Shown here: positions 24,168-37,865 of the stretch, one piece after another
Position numbering within the stretch: the stretch's first letter is position 1
How the letters are laid out: each line of letters opens with the position of its first letter
Source: Tetrahymena thermophila SB210
Lineage: Eukaryota; Ciliophora; Oligohymenophorea; Hymenostomatida; Tetrahymenidae
Assembly (NCBI RefSeq): GCF_000189635.1
Contig: NW_002476365.1
Coordinates: 434,001 to 498,000, forward strand
Direction: 5' to 3'
Length of the DNA stretch: 64,000 nucleotides
Translations under genes and position numbers: made by a program
The notes under the pieces: generated by a model
What the model was told of the DNA's origin: nothing
Databases searched by the model: none
What the model saw: the letters and a program-made list of their open reading frames with translations, nothing else

Positions 24168-25967
24168 ATGAATTATTTTTTCTTTGCTTTATTGTGTCTC
24201 TCTGCAGTCTTAGCTGCTGAAAATTTGAAACATGAATGTGTGCATGATGATGTTTCTGCTTCATTTAGATACGACGTTTAAGAGCTGAACTTTGATGATG
24301 CTAACAGAAGAATGTAAAATGTTGCTCCTAGAAATATGAAGATTACATACGATATGACTTATTTCAACTCTCTTAATTTAACTGATCCTATAAATGTTCA
24401 ATTCAAAAATAAATGTGAGTAAGCTTTGAAAATCGCTCTTTAATATTTCACTGATCTCATCACTATTGTTCCTAAGCCTCCTGGGTCAATGAAATGGAAT
24501 TTAGGTCCTACCTGCGGACTAGTTAATATCACTGATGCTGATAGAAATAATGAAAGAGATAGCGACCTTCATCTATATGTATCTTATAGTGATGAAATTG
24601 CCAAACCATACCTTGCATATGCAGGTTGGTGCAAGTTTTTGAAGGTTTTAGGTCCTACTCATGGAACTGTAAACTTTAATTTAGGAAAGCTAAGAAGCTA
24701 TGACTTTAATAACACTATTGTATTTAATGAGTTGATTTAAATTGTGACTCATGAAATTACTCATGTCCTCGGTTTTTCAGGTAACGACGTGTAATACTGG
24801 GTGGATTCTACCACTAAAAAGCCTCATGTTAATCCTATATCAGTTTAATTAATTAGAGGTTTTAATTCTACTGTTCTTTAAACTCCTAATGTTTAAGCTT
24901 ATGCAAGACAATATTATGGTTGCCCTTCTCTTGCTGGAATGCTCCTTGAAAACTAGGGTACTGCTGGGTAAAACAAACTTTTAATTATAAATAATTAAAT
25001 ATACTTATATAAAAGGTCAGCTGGTTCTCACTGGGAAACTACTGTCATAAAAAATGAATACATGAATGCTGCTGTCTCAAACACTTAAGGTTTCTTCAGG
25101 TAAAAAAAAATATTGACTTGCTTATTATTTTTATGTTCCTTAATAATTTACTTAGCTAATCAATTATAAAATAAAAATCTCTCTTTAAATTTTAGATTCT
25201 AAAATTATTTTAAAAATCTAAAATCAAATCAGATTAAACAATTCTTCTTTTAACAAAAAAAAGCAAATTCACTACTTCTCTGTTGAAAGATACTGGCTTT
25301 TATGCATCAATTAACTCTACTATGGAAGAATAAGTTTTTTATGGCAAAGATGCTGGGTGTTCATTCATAAATGGAACATGTGACTAATTAAAAAGAGAGT
25401 TTTGTAAAGCTGGAGCCTAATAGTGTGATTACTATCACTTCAGTTCTGGAATTTGTAATCCATCATCTTTCAGTGATGCAGGATGTGATAATATCTAAGC
25501 GTTTAGTAACTCCAGATGCTATGATCCTAGTGGAAACTACTAAAATAATCCTACATTTTTAGAGAAGCTTGGTGTTGGATTTGGTTCAAATTCTAGGTGC
25601 TTTATGAGCAGTTTATCTGATATTAGGTAAATATTTTTACTTTTTTGGTTTGATAAATAGAATATTTTAATTTTTACTATAAAGTGGTACAGTGAAAGAA
25701 TAAGGTTTATGTTATAACTACACATGCAATAATGCTAATCAAGTTATAATATAAGTTGGTAATAATACTGTAACATGCTCTCAAAACAATCAAATTGTTA
25801 CATCTCCTAAAATGAATGGTTCCCTTAAGTGCCCAGAAAAGCTAGATTAATTCTGCAACTACAAAAAAGTATGTCCCAATTTCTGTTCATCTAATGGGTA
25901 TTGTGTTAATGGTATTTGCAAATGCATTGCTGGTTTTAAAGGTGTCGACTGCAGCAAAACCATTTGA
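24168..25967 (+). CDS. Leishmanolysin-like (peptidase M8) secreted metalloprotease, copy 2
   Basis: The exons are 24168-24967, 25016-25099, 25264-25626 and 25685-25967, giving 509 residues. These are exactly the same four exon lengths (800/84/363/283) and phases as copy 1. The protein has a signal peptide (MNYFFFALLCLSAVLAA), the zinc motif HEITHVLGF at residue 195, third zinc ligand SHWE at 272, a Met-turn (NEYMNAAVS), a Cys-rich C-terminal region and a terminal EGF-like module. All catalytic residues are retained, so it is predicted to be active and secreted. Intron 2 is 164 nt here against 60 nt in copy 1. Exon protein sequence is highly similar to copy 1 while introns and flanks have diverged, indicating a tandem duplication under purifying selection. 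Confidence 0.95.
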
Positions 25968-28277
25968 GTTTAATAATAAATATTATTATAAAATATCTTA
26001 TTTGCTAAAATTCATAAAATTATTTGTAGTATTTTTATTATATTAATATTATTTAATTATATTTACTAAAATTTATTAAATTTTAATCTTTTTCAATTTA
26101 CTTCAATATAATCTGTAAAAATGAATAAATATTGTATCGAATATAATTAAAGCAATTCAATAAATAAATTTAATTTAATTATATTTCTTTAAGCTAAATT
26201 TATTTAAATAATAAACATATTGTTTAAAAATTTTTAAAGATTCGATGAAAGAAATTTGAATTATTTTGTATGCTTGATTTACTAAATAATTTTTACTTTG
26301 TTGAAGATTAAATTTTATTCAACAAAACAAAAAGATTTTCATAAAACAAAATAGTGTTAAAATTAGAAAGAGATAATTAATTTATAGTAAGGTTAAAACA
26401 TTTATTATTTAAATGAATTAAAATATATTTGATGATATGAAAGAAATTTGAATTATTTAGTTTGCTTAAATTACTAAGTAAGTATTATTTAATTGAATAT
26501 TAAATTTAATTAAGTAAAATAAAAAATTTTTATAAAACAAAAATAGTACTCAAAATTAAAAAGAAATAATTAATTTATTATTTATTTTAAAAAACATATT
26601 TTATAAATGTATTAAATATATTATATTGGAAACTTTTGATGATCCTAAAACATTCAAAGTAACTTAATTGGTAATTTTAGAAAAAAATATCATTTAAAAG
26701 TTATGATAAACATTAAAATATTACATAAATAATTTATAGTCTTGTAGGGTTTTTATAGTTTTAATATTATTAAATACTTATTAAATTATTATCAATTTAC
26801 ATTACTTCTTAATAAAATTATCATAAAGATTTTATTAATTTGATAGAGTAAAAGAAAACAAGTTAATTTTGATTAATTCTGTTGCAGTTTAAATTTTAAT
26901 TAAGTATTACTAATATGAATCAAAAAACCATCACAAGTTTTGTGCATGATACTGTAAATACTAAAATAATAAATAATTATAAATAGAAATGTTTTGAATA
27001 AAAAGTAGAAAAATTTTATTTTCTTAAAAAAATAATATTTATGAGTAAACATTTTTTCTATTTTGTATTCTTTATTTAAGGTATTTACACAGACAAAATG
27101 ATAAATGAATATTAATATTATGAAATATGAATTTTTCTATTTACAATAAACATAAGCATTTTTATTTTTAATCAGTACAGATTGATAAATTCTGAAGCTG
27201 ATTAAATTTAAAGTTTATATTACCAACAAAATTAAAAAGTAAAAATTTTAATAAATTGAAAAATAAAATAAATTAATAAAAAATACTTTAGTTATATAAA
27301 ATTAACCTTAAATAGATTATTTTTGAATAAAAGATTGATAAATTAATATATTTAAACATTATAAATTACTAATTGTTAAAGACTAAAGGAGTGTAAAGCG
27401 AGTCAGAATTTATTTGAGATATTTAACAAACAAAAAACTAGATTCATACAATAAAAAAAAGTGTATTTAATTTAATTTTTACTATTTTGTATTACCTATT
27501 AAACTAAAATTAAAAAAAATGATATTAAAATAATTTTTCTAAATGGCTTTAGTATGTATTTCTTTAATAAACTCTGTGAAACTAAAATAAATTATTTGGT
27601 AACTAAATTTTGATTCATTACATGATAATAACTCTATTTTAGAAAATATAAATTTTTAAAAACATTTATAAATATTGTGGAAAACTATTTTGAAAAATAA
27701 ATTAAAATTTATTTGATATAAAAAGAAATGACCAATTATTTCTATATTTGTAAATTCTATGACGAAACAAGAATAAAATATTAATTTTGCAATTTGATAG
27801 TAAAAAAAGAGGAGAATATTAACAATTTTAACTTTAGAAATTTATTACAAATAAGTACTAAATGCTTTCACAATTCAATTGTAGAATATCATAAAAATAT
27901 AAAGCTAAGATATAATTTATGGGTTTATTTATTTCAAATCAATAAAGCGCGGTTGATTATAAAATAAAAATCTTAATAGTAAGATAAGTAACTAGATGAG
28001 AAATAAAAGATTTGTAATTTTTAAATAAAAAAATTTTAATTCCAACAATGAGGAAAATTTTATTGGTAATCTATTTATTTATAATTTAAAATTTTAGGAA
28101 ATTATTATTAATATTCTAATTTATATGTAAATTGAAACTCGCTAAAATAAACAAATTTGTAAATATTATAAACAGGATAATTTTAATTAGGAGGATATAT
28201 GAATTTCAGGTTAAATTGAGATGAAATCTGGATTGAATATTATGAATTAATAAATTAATTAGTTAAAAAAATAAGAT
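25968..28277. other. Intergenic AT-rich region containing a diverged direct repeat
   Basis: About 2.3 kb without a recognisable gene. It contains the two-copy direct repeat at 26240-26580 listed separately. The rest is AT-rich with no convincing coding or RNA signal. Confidence 0.55.
26240..26580. repeat. Diverged tandem direct repeat, period about 192 bp
   Basis: The block at about 26240-26388 recurs at about 26432-26580. Matching landmarks in the same order are gaaagaaatttgaattattt, then tgctt-rich sequence, then taaaacaaaa-tagt, then aaaattag/aaaattaa and gataattaatttata/aataattaatttatta. The two units are clearly related but have substitutions and small indels. The origin is unknown. Confidence 0.65.
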
Positions 28278-30011
28278 ATGAGTTAATAATAAAAAATAGA
28301 TATAGAATTAGGTAAAAACACTGAAGATCAATTATATCTTTCTAGTAATATGAGTAAGGATATAAATAATTTAGAGACTAGCGCAAATTAACTTTAGATT
28401 GGCAATGAAACAATTTAAATAGAAGAAGAATAAGAAATTGAAAACTAATGCTTATCTATGACATATTACTATCTTTATCCTTTGGTTTTGGTTTTCCAAA
28501 TTTTTGTAGCCATTTTGATATTTTTGTTGAATCTGATTTAGATGTTGTTAGGATGTAAAAAGCAATAAATTTTATTGGTAATTTGGCTGATTATATCGAG
28601 CACTGCTCTCATTTATGTAGCTGTTAATTACTTTTTTTTGTTGGATGAGTAGTCTCACATTTAGTACTTTTACCAAGAGTTTTTGACTTTTTTATTTGCA
28701 ATTATAATTGTTTAGCAGCATATTATATTAGTCACAGTCAAAATAAATAAAAATCTTCTTCAAAATAGCATTTTAGACAAATTCAACACCACTTTAAATA
28801 CTTTCTACTTTAATGAGGAATAAGAAATAGATGATAGATCATTTTCACTTGATTACAATTTTAGATTATCAAATATTTAACTGCAAATAGAATAAGATCC
28901 TTAGTATTCAAAAACGGCTTTGTTTTTTTCTACTTTTACTTTTGATGAAAAACCATCTAAACTGAATCTAAATATTAAGCAGTTTTACTAAAAATTTGAT
29001 GAATATATCTCTCCTAGCTTCAAAAATTATTTACTTTTGTCTCTTATAATAACAATAAAGTTTGTTTTTATCTATTTATACATATAGAAGAATACTCCAG
29101 TTTTAAGTGAAAAAGATTATATAGATTTTGCTGTTGTTGCAATTGGATATTACTATGTGATATTTATGATGAATAAAAATCTAGGCAATAAAGATCTTAA
29201 AAGAAAGATTAAATAAATGCGTGTCTTCAATAATTTAATTTCATTTGAAGAAATTAATTCTCAAAATTTTAATTAGAAACTTGACATAACATGCTTAGTC
29301 AGCATTAAGACTTGGGATAATGCAAGAAGGTACATTTTATCATATAAAAATGATTATTTGCTCGAGCTAGAGTTATCATATATCTGGCTTATTTTATCTT
29401 ATATTTTTGATATAGTAGGATGTATATCTTATTATTTTGATATCAATTGGATTATACCAGAAAATTCAGATCTTCTAAATCCTGTTCTTATAATTGCAAA
29501 TAGCTTCAATTTTATCTTTTTTACAATATTTCTCCTATTTAGAATTTACTAAGGTTCTAAGTATAATCAGACTTTCGAAGAACTTGATCAAAGTGTTTCA
29601 AAAATTTTAGATGTCTATACTGATTTACATTTGATGCACTAAGAATTCTTTAAGTAAAAAAAAGAGAAGGGCAAACTAGTTGATGATAAATTCAGTGTTT
29701 ATGGGTTAATTATAAAAAGGATTAAATAATTGAGCAAATATTACATCAAAAATCAAATACCATTCTAGAATAAAGTTTATTCTATAACTTAAAAAGAGGA
29801 TTTGAGAAGAAAGATGGTTAGTGATTTAAGAAAAGGATTCAAAAAATTAAAATAATCTATTTAATAAGATAAAGAAAGCTACACTTATAGCTTTTTGAAT
29901 TTGTTATAAGTAGATATCTAAAGCTTTTTACTTCCACTCACAGTAGCTTTAGTAACAACATTACCAACTATTGTTCCTAAATTCATTGAGTTTTATAAAA
30001 AGAAGTAATGA
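28278..30011 (+). CDS. Multispanning membrane protein (about 8 TM segments), unknown function
   Basis: This is a single exon of 577 codons, ATG 28278 to TGA 30009-30011. After a hydrophilic Gln/Glu-rich N-terminus (about 60 residues), hydrophobic segments are visible at about residues 61-90, 98-120, 130-155, 250-270, 282-300, 364-388, 400-420 and 550-572. A Lys-rich cytoplasmic loop lies between about 430 and 540. No transporter signature, pore motif or enzymatic domain is evident, and the family is not recognised. There is no signal peptide. It lies upstream of, and in the same orientation as, the 1458-residue receptor-like gene, 665 bases away. Confidence 0.8.
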
Positions 30012-30676
30012 ATGAATAAATTGATTTTTATCATGCAAAAATAGTATTTATATTTTATATCTTATTTAAATAAAACGATATTTTTTTTTAATTTTCGCAA
30101 AAAATGTATAGAAATTATTCATGAAAAGTAAATAAAAAAAATGAATTTTTGAATTAAAGTGTAACATTTAAAATTTAAACTTGCATGAATATAAAAAAGT
30201 TTTATACAAAATAATTTTGAAAAAATAAATTCATTTTTTTAATTTATTTAAAATATTATTAAAAAAATGATTGAGATATTTTAAAAAATGTTATTTTTCA
30301 ATTTTAAAAATATTATTGAATTAAATTCTTGATATTTTGTTGGTTGATTATAGTTAACTAGGTTATATTTAAGCAATTTAGGAAAAAGAAAAATTTAAAA
30401 CATCATAAAATAAAAAAAATTGAAAATAAGTTATAATAAATCATAAAGCTTTTACCAATACTGTTCATTGTTGGCATTATGAAAGACTAGCTAGCATGCA
30501 TTAAGTATGAGAAAATTAAAAATTATTTAATTTAAAAAAATAAACATAAATGGGTAAATTATTATTATGATTCTTAGATTCTTGATGTTATAAATTAAAA
30601 TTTTATAGATTTAATCTTTTAAAACAAAAAACAAGAGTTGTTATTTCTATTAATTTTTTTATTAGAATTCAGATAA
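30012..30676. other. Spacer between two membrane-protein genes
   Basis: AT-rich DNA; no gene, RNA or repeat was recognised. Confidence 0.6.
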
Positions 30677-33600
30677 ATGAAAAAATATTATAGATTATTA
30701 GCTTTGACTAGCGTTCTGATTTTAATATTGGTGACATCCGCTTTTATAAACATCTAATTTACTACCTACTATTTAAAAAATTATATTTCGGATATTACAA
30801 ACCACCTATTTGAGGTTTAAATCAAGCACATTTCTATTTTTACAGCAATAATCTGCGATTAGATTAGCTAAGAAGCATAAAAAATTCCTACTTATACCAA
30901 TCTGTTAAACAGTTTTGTTGGAAAAGTTCTTAATGATATTACAAATATTCAACATAATTACAGAAACTCATTAGTAAATTATTATTTGCTCCAAAAAAAT
31001 GAAGAAGATCCTAGCTTTTCTTTTATGATATCAAAAAACTCTGGATTAGTTAATAATTGGTAGAGTGACTAGTTCTACTATATAAATGATCTAGATTAAG
31101 AATATTAGTCTTATATATTAAAGCTTTCTTTATATAATATTTTACAAAGACCTATCCAATATATGAATAATTAATTTTAAAATGAAAGAAGCATTCTTTA
31201 TGATAACATCTTTTATGTTACACAGAAATATGAACTCATTTTAAATAGTAGAAATAACACTATTTTTGATTGTTTTTTATCTGATTAGTGCAGTATTAAT
31301 GGATTTAGTTCAAATAATCTAATATGCCAAAGTTGGTTTTAAAACGCCATTAATTAAACATAAAATATTTTTTTTTCACCTAAACTATTAAAAAATGAAA
31401 GTAATATCTAAATAGCATAGTTACAATGCAGATAACTTTAGTACCCTAATAATTAAAGTTAAAATAAGCTGACTGTCTTTTGTATATAGTCAATCATATC
31501 TAAACTTAATAATTACTTCATTAACTTAGGAAATATGATAGATAGAACATATTTAATTGAGTCTTTAAATTAAACAATAATTTACCAATCAAATTCTAAC
31601 CTTACAATAAATAACCTTGAAAATTTATACTAAAATTAATTTTAATATTAAGATGTTATGTCAGAAACTCAATATTTAAGCACCTAAGTTTAAAATTTTC
31701 TTTCAAATATAACATATTTTTATTAAAATAATCCAATCTATATACAGCATGGAGTAATTTAGAACTAGTAATAAATAAGATATAAAAGTAATAATACTAA
31801 ATATGTTATTATATTATCTCCAACAATAATTTAATAATAATCTTTTCTATAAAGTTAGAAAAAAAATAGTTCATAATTGAACTATAATTATTTAAAAATA
31901 CCTTACTTAGTAATTAATGTTTTATAAGAAGGTTCTTTTAATGGATGGAAATAGAATTAAAATTCTACTTTAGATACTATATTTATAATTATGACAGTGG
32001 GAATGATATTATTCTGGATTTTTACATCATTGTTGGTTAATTTTTATTTATTTAGGCATTTCTATTTAATAGATGAATAAGTAGGACACTTGACTCATAT
32101 TTTGAATTAGATGGCAGCTTAGAAATTTAATTATGATATTGCTTATAATAGCACAAAAAAAATATTGATTTGTTTTGAGACTAAATTACTACTCTAAACA
32201 TTTTAAGATATTTATTAAATATTATTGTATACTTCTGAAAACTTTTTTGACAGCAATGATACAGAAACACTTATCAAACTAAGTAAAAATTTAAAGTTTT
32301 TTTAAGGTTTTGGTAATAAACATGCTGAAGGAATTACTTTTAATAATATTGGAGCCTTATTAATGGGAAAAGGACACATTTTTGAGGCTTTAGAGTATTT
32401 TACATCTTCAATTATTTGCGCTAAATATGAGATTTAGCAATTTTGTTAAGAGAATCCTATTTCATTAACTACCTTTTTGATTTCTGAATTTGGATATCAA
32501 AGCAACATAGAAGAATTAATCTTTGAATAAAATTAAAGATATTCAGTAATTTATTTGATTTTTATTAACATTTTAAAATTTTTAAATATTATTTATTCTC
32601 TTTATTTGTTTTATATCTAAAAAATAAAAAGGTAATTTCATTTTTATAAATTTAAAAAATATTTTTTTTAGATAAAACTTCAAAAAGAAAAATCAAGAAG
32701 CAGCACATCTAAGTAAAGTTTCTCGTAAAAAACAGCTTTTTCATCTGTTAAACAATAAAAATAATAAATAACTACATCGCAATAAATGCATGTGGACTAA
32801 TATTTATAAGAATAAGCAAGGTAGTTTAATTAGTTTTTGAAAAATAAAAATTTAAAGATCTTTAATAATAATGAAAATGAAATTAAAGATTAATTTTAAG
32901 AATAAAGGTTTTTTCTTTTGTAAAGTTTGTATTCTAGAAATAGAAATTTACTTGTGTGCTTATTATATGCTAATTAAATTTATAAAGACTTCTTCAAGTT
33001 TTGGGATGAAATAAATGAAATATTAAATTTAATGACAAAAATATCAGAATAGCTCCCTTAAAGAGATTTTTTACTTTATGAAATAAGTATTGTTAGATAC
33101 AGAGCTAGCTTTGAGTTGAATGGAGTAAATGAATTAAGTAATATTGAAAAATTAATAGAGAATATAACTATCAATAATATAAAATAAAAAGAATAAATAT
33201 TATTGAATAGCTATAAAAATAGTCAAATGCAATAATAATAGTCAGAAATAACCAACGAGATTAAACTATATTAAGAGAGTTCAAGTAGTTTTTTAATCAA
33301 AAATAGTCAAGGTTTAAAATTAAATGAATTTAGTTCTATCAAAAGGAGTTAAATTAACTACACAGAAAAATAGAAAATGTATTAATTTCAAAAAAGCCAA
33401 AGTGCTAAAAATGAATCATAATTATAATTCAATTAAAGCAGTAGAGTGTTCAAGTTTATCCTAAAATTAAATGACACCAAAAAAATATTTCTTGAAGATA
33501 AAGTGCATAAAAATAGAAAGCATACTCATTTGTCTGAGAATAATTGTAAAAATTTATTTTTGAATAAAGTAAATGAAATCATTCTTTCCAGTAAGATGTA

Positions 33601-35053
33601 GATGAATATAGATTCTTTATTTGAATTTAGGGATAAGCTAGAGTCAGCTGTCTAGGATTATCATCTTTTTAATTATTATTATTCCTTAGAAAATTTACAT
33701 TTAATGTTTACACTATTTAAATCGCAAATATTACTAAAGATTGGATAGTTCAAAGAAGCTGCTGAAGATTTAACCAGTTTGTTTGAAAATAAAAAATAAA
33801 TAATATCTAGCTATCCAGTAAAAATAGCTTTGGTCTTAAAAGAAATATTTGAAAAATCAAAGATATAATCTAAAGAATTTAATTAATTATTTTAAAAGTT
33901 TGATAATAGCATTACTATGCAAGTTGGAATGATATTTGATTGCTAATAAAACAAAAACCTAATATTTAAGTCAATTTAACTTTTTATTTATCTTATTAAT
34001 TAAGTTCTAAACTGGAATGGAGATTCTTTTGGAATTATTTTAACCGAACATGATATAAAGCTTATTGAAATTTTTATTCCTCTAATGAATGTTAAATAAA
34101 TAAAGTTCCTTTAAAGCCAAATTATCAAAGATATCATAAATACAATTCATGGAGATATAGGATAAATGTTTGATAAATTGAGTTCTAATATATATGAAGA
34201 TATTTCTTAATTTGATGACTCAAAATTTAATGATAAAGAATCATTTACAAACTAATATAATATTTCATAGTAGTACTCCTACAGTCCTTCACCTTATAAA
34301 AGTAGTGCTTTAGATTTTATAAGGGAAGAAATATAAAATCTTAGCTAAGAAGAATATCCATCCTTAATGAGTGAAGAATTAAATAACTCAAAAAATCATC
34401 TTAAAAGTATAACAAAAATTAATCGAATAAATAGTGGTTAAAAATTTAGAAAGAGTCTATTTCTTTAAACAAAGAAATGTAATAGTTTTATTATAAAACC
34501 ACAAAAATTTAATTTTTCTTCTTAATTTGAAGCACATTTAGGAGATGAAAGTTTATTTCACTCTTAAGATGGATATTTTGATGAGAAATCAATCTTTTAA
34601 TCAAAATCAATTAATTTTGAAACTAATTTAACTTGTGAACATTATTTTCATATGTCGATTCATAAAGCATTAAGCAATTTGTTTGCAAAATAAGTCATAT
34701 TTGAATAAATAAATTAAAATTTAAAAAGAAATACTGGAGAAAAATACACTTTTTAAAAAACTCACAAATAGTAAAGATATATAATATATTGCATAAAATA
34801 ACTTATTTTAAAGAAAAATTAATTATTTTTTAATCTATGCTAGCTTCTGTCTAAGTTAAACATTTAAGTTATCATTTTATCAGAAATTAAAGGAAAGTGT
34901 TTTATTGAGCAATAGCCAGAGTAAACATTTATTTATAATAACCTAGAAATATTTAGAGTTTACTATGATTGCTAATAGATTGTAAATTTTTTAAAAAATT
35001 AAAGAAATAAAGTTAATTTCTACAGTATTTCTACTTCAATATAGCATTATTGA
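30677..35053 (+). CDS. Large receptor-like membrane protein, TM - extracellular domain - TM - TPR-like cytoplasmic region
   Basis: This is a single open frame of 1458 codons, ATG 30677 to TGA 35051-35053. A hydrophobic segment at about residues 7-27 is followed by a large Asn/Gln/Ser-rich extracytoplasmic part (to about 435) and a second membrane span at about 437-460 (IFIIMTVGMILFWIFTSLLV). Past that, around 545-580, a TPR-like helical pair is seen (FNNIGALLMGKGHIFEALEY). Another hydrophobic stretch lies at about 625-648. The rest is a long helical and low-complexity cytoplasmic tail. The layout resembles two-TM periplasmic-sensor receptors, but no Cache, cyclase or kinase motif was identified, so the function is unknown. 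An intron-like 40-base segment inside it is described separately; the frame stays open across it. Confidence 0.8.
32632..32671 (+). other. Intron-like 40-base segment inside an open frame
   Basis: The segment begins GTAATTTC and ends in a T8-rich tract plus TAG, a textbook ciliate intron. However, the coding frame reads straight through it. Its length is not a multiple of three. Removing it would shift the frame and end translation at TGA 32838-32840, giving a 707-residue form instead of 1458. It could be optional splicing, a recently lost splice event, or chance. Confidence 0.4.
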
Positions 35054-35375
35054 TTATTTCTATATAAAAAATAAATTAAAATATTATAATAAAATAGTTA
35101 GTTATTATTATATTATTTTTATTTTGTAAAATAAAATATAAATGAAAAATTATTTAATCACAAACATTTTTTTTGGAATTCATAATTTTTTTATTATTAA
35201 ATACTCTTTAAAATACGATTGATTATCTTTCATTCTAATAATAATAACTAGTTCAACCTACCTCAAATTTAAAAAATATTAACTTTATTAAAAATAGTGT
35301 ATACTTTTAAAATACAATCAGTACAACTAAAAAATGTTATTTATTTATTTTTACTAAAATTTTAATAATTGATTT
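35054..35375. other. Short convergent intergenic region
   Basis: This separates the 3' ends of two converging genes and presumably contains both 3' UTRs. Nothing else was seen. Confidence 0.6.
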
Positions 35376-37547
35376 TCATATTTATTTTCTATTAACTTAC
35401 TATCTTTAAGAAATAGGATCTAACCTTACACTTGAAGATTAATGAATAGAATTTGATTTTCTTGCTCTTTAATTGATAGTCTATTGATATTTTGGTTTTT
35501 AGTCTCCTTGTCTTATTTCTTTAGTTGAATATGTAGGATTATGTATTTATTTTATAGGCTCCGAGCCATAAATATTTTATTGTTCAATTTAGTGCTGATC
35601 AAGTATTTCATTATGGTTAAGAATACTTCTAATTTTTTCTTTTGATTTATTTATTTAATTAGAATCTTATTATCCTTTCTAGTCTTGAAAATCACCTAAA
35701 TCAATACTGTTGATCCATAGAGAGTTGCTTTAATTAACTGAAAATGATTTCTATTCTCTTATTATGTTTTTTATTTTGTCATTTGCTTTTTCAATTTAGT
35801 TAGTTTTTAGATTTTTATCTTTTTATATTTTTTATGGGCTTCCATCATAAAAAATATTATCTTTATGACTGTTTGTTCTCACCTTTACATGCTTATTAGC
35901 TGAATCTTATATACTATTTGAGTCATATTATTGGAATAAATTACCTTTTTCATCTTTAATATTCATTAAATTTCTAAATTTTTTTGTTTATAGTTAAATC
36001 GTTTATTATTAATTTGGTTTATATTTTTGTTATTCTGATTATTATTATTCATTTTAAAAGGGCTCTCCATTGAAGCTTATATTCTAAATTGAATGATCTA
36101 TTTCTTTTCTTAAGCTTAATCTTTTCTTATTACTATAAAAGGAATCTCTTAGCTTTTTTATTGTTAGTGGTTTTTTTACAGAAGGAGAAAGATTGAATGA
36201 AGTTTGGGTATCACTCTAATTGGCATCTATATTTTTATCTCTGTTTGTTAAATAAGTTTCAGTAATTCCTTGTTCAGATGAATCTAAGACCTGAATAAAA
36301 CTATTACTTTAAGATAAATCATCGTTATTATTATTATTTAAATAGGAATAAGAAGAATTAGTTTATTTAACATGATTTAGAACTTTACTCTCTAAATTTT
36401 ATTGAGGATTATAAGCTTATTCTATTTTTTTATTATTTTAAAATTAACTGTTAATTTTCATTTAAGATTTTAGTTAAAATTCTAGATCTTCTATCTTGTT
36501 TTTAAGCTACTAGTTTTATTTTTCATTTTCTTTGATTATTACCTTGAGTCTTTTTATTTCATCATCGTCACTTTGCTTTTGCTGTTTAAGTATATTCAGC
36601 TCTTTATGGTAACTTACTAACAACTAGTATGCTCTCTATTTAATATCATTCTACTTAATTTTATTTATTTATTCTAAATTTAATTACTCAAGGCTGATCC
36701 ATTAATCATATTTATTATTTAAATCGTGTAAAAATTTTTCATTTCCTGTTAAATTATTTTCATCTTTTAATTTATTTATACCTGCATTAAGACGAACTAA
36801 TCTATCATTTATTTGTTATAATTATATTGTTTAATTATTTTTATTTTGGTCTTCAGATTCATTTTTTTCATTTTTTATATTTCTCTGAACTTAAGTGTTC
36901 TAATTCATATTCTACTTTTCTTTTTTTAGAATATCATTTGAATCCTATTAATTTTAGGATACTTTAACATCAATTTATTACTAATTATTATATTTTTCAT
37001 CTTTAATTTTTAAAGATTGCTATATTTCTAAAGATTTTTGATCTTCTTTTACAGTTTCTTTTAAATTTTTATAACTATTTTAATTTTCTTTTTAATAATT
37101 TTCATTTTCTTATTTTTTAGGTTAAGTTTATAAAATTTATTAATTTGCTTACTATGCCTACATTTCTTTTTTATCATTATTTTAATGCTCTTATTAGCTA
37201 TTTTTCACATTAGAAGAGCTTAAAGTATGTTATTCTATCTTATCTTTAAGTTATTTTTAATCAGAAAAATGAGGATCTTATGAATCTTAGCTTTGATTAT
37301 CTTAATATTTTTATTTATGTCCATCCAATTACTTCTATTTATTTTGAAATTGAGTATTTGTTTCCTATTAGCTACTTTAATTGTTATTTTTAATATGCTC
37401 ATTATTTTATTAATTACTAGCGAGGTCTTAATTATTTTCTTTGTTTTCCTAACTTTTATTGTGTAAGATAGATTATTTAATTGATTCTTCATCATAAATC
37501 TATTATTAATCTGTACTTTCTCTTTATTCATTTTATGATTGAGACAT
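35376..37547 (-). CDS. Gln/Asn-rich coiled-coil protein
   Basis: This is a single exon of 723 codons, ATG 37547-37545 to TGA 35378-35376. The first 250 or so residues are extremely rich in Gln, Asn, Lys and Glu. Residues about 250-390 show heptad-like coiled-coil sequence (for example YHKELNILKQQKQSDDDEIKRL, shortened here to its heptad leucines and isoleucines). The C-terminal half is low-complexity, rich in Ser, Asn and Lys, with scattered SP and TP sites. No signal peptide, membrane span or enzymatic motif is present. A shorter conventional frame near its 5' end (37235-37531) is a shadow. It may be structural or cytoskeletal, but no family is recognised. Confidence 0.75.
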
Positions 37548-37865
37548 TTAAAAAATATTTTGTAAATCTTATTTTCAATAAAACTTATTTTAAATAACTA
37601 ATATTTCAATAATTTTTAATGAATGATGGAAATTAATTAAAAAAAAAATTAATAAACTTTTTTTATAAGTAGTATATTAATAATTAATCATAAATCAACT
37701 TTTAAGTATTTAATGTTACTCGAAATAAGATATTTTAATTTAAGAAAAATTTAATTGTATCGCATAATATTTTATATATTTATTAATATTATTTTTATGT
37801 TTTCCTTTAATCAATTTAATACAAAAATAGAAAAATGTAAATTATTAACAAAATATAAATATAAA
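37548..37865. other. Short intergenic region
   Basis: About 320 bases of AT-rich DNA between the coiled-coil gene's 5' end and the 3' end of the first REJ-like gene. No feature was recognised. Confidence 0.6.

Noticed and set aside
32632..32671. Annotating this segment as a constitutive intron
   Set aside because: Splicing it would shift the frame and truncate more than 700 downstream codons that are clearly open in the unspliced frame.
37235..37531. 98-residue minus-strand frame
   Set aside because: It reaches a TGA and is out of frame with the 723-codon frame that starts 16 bases upstream.
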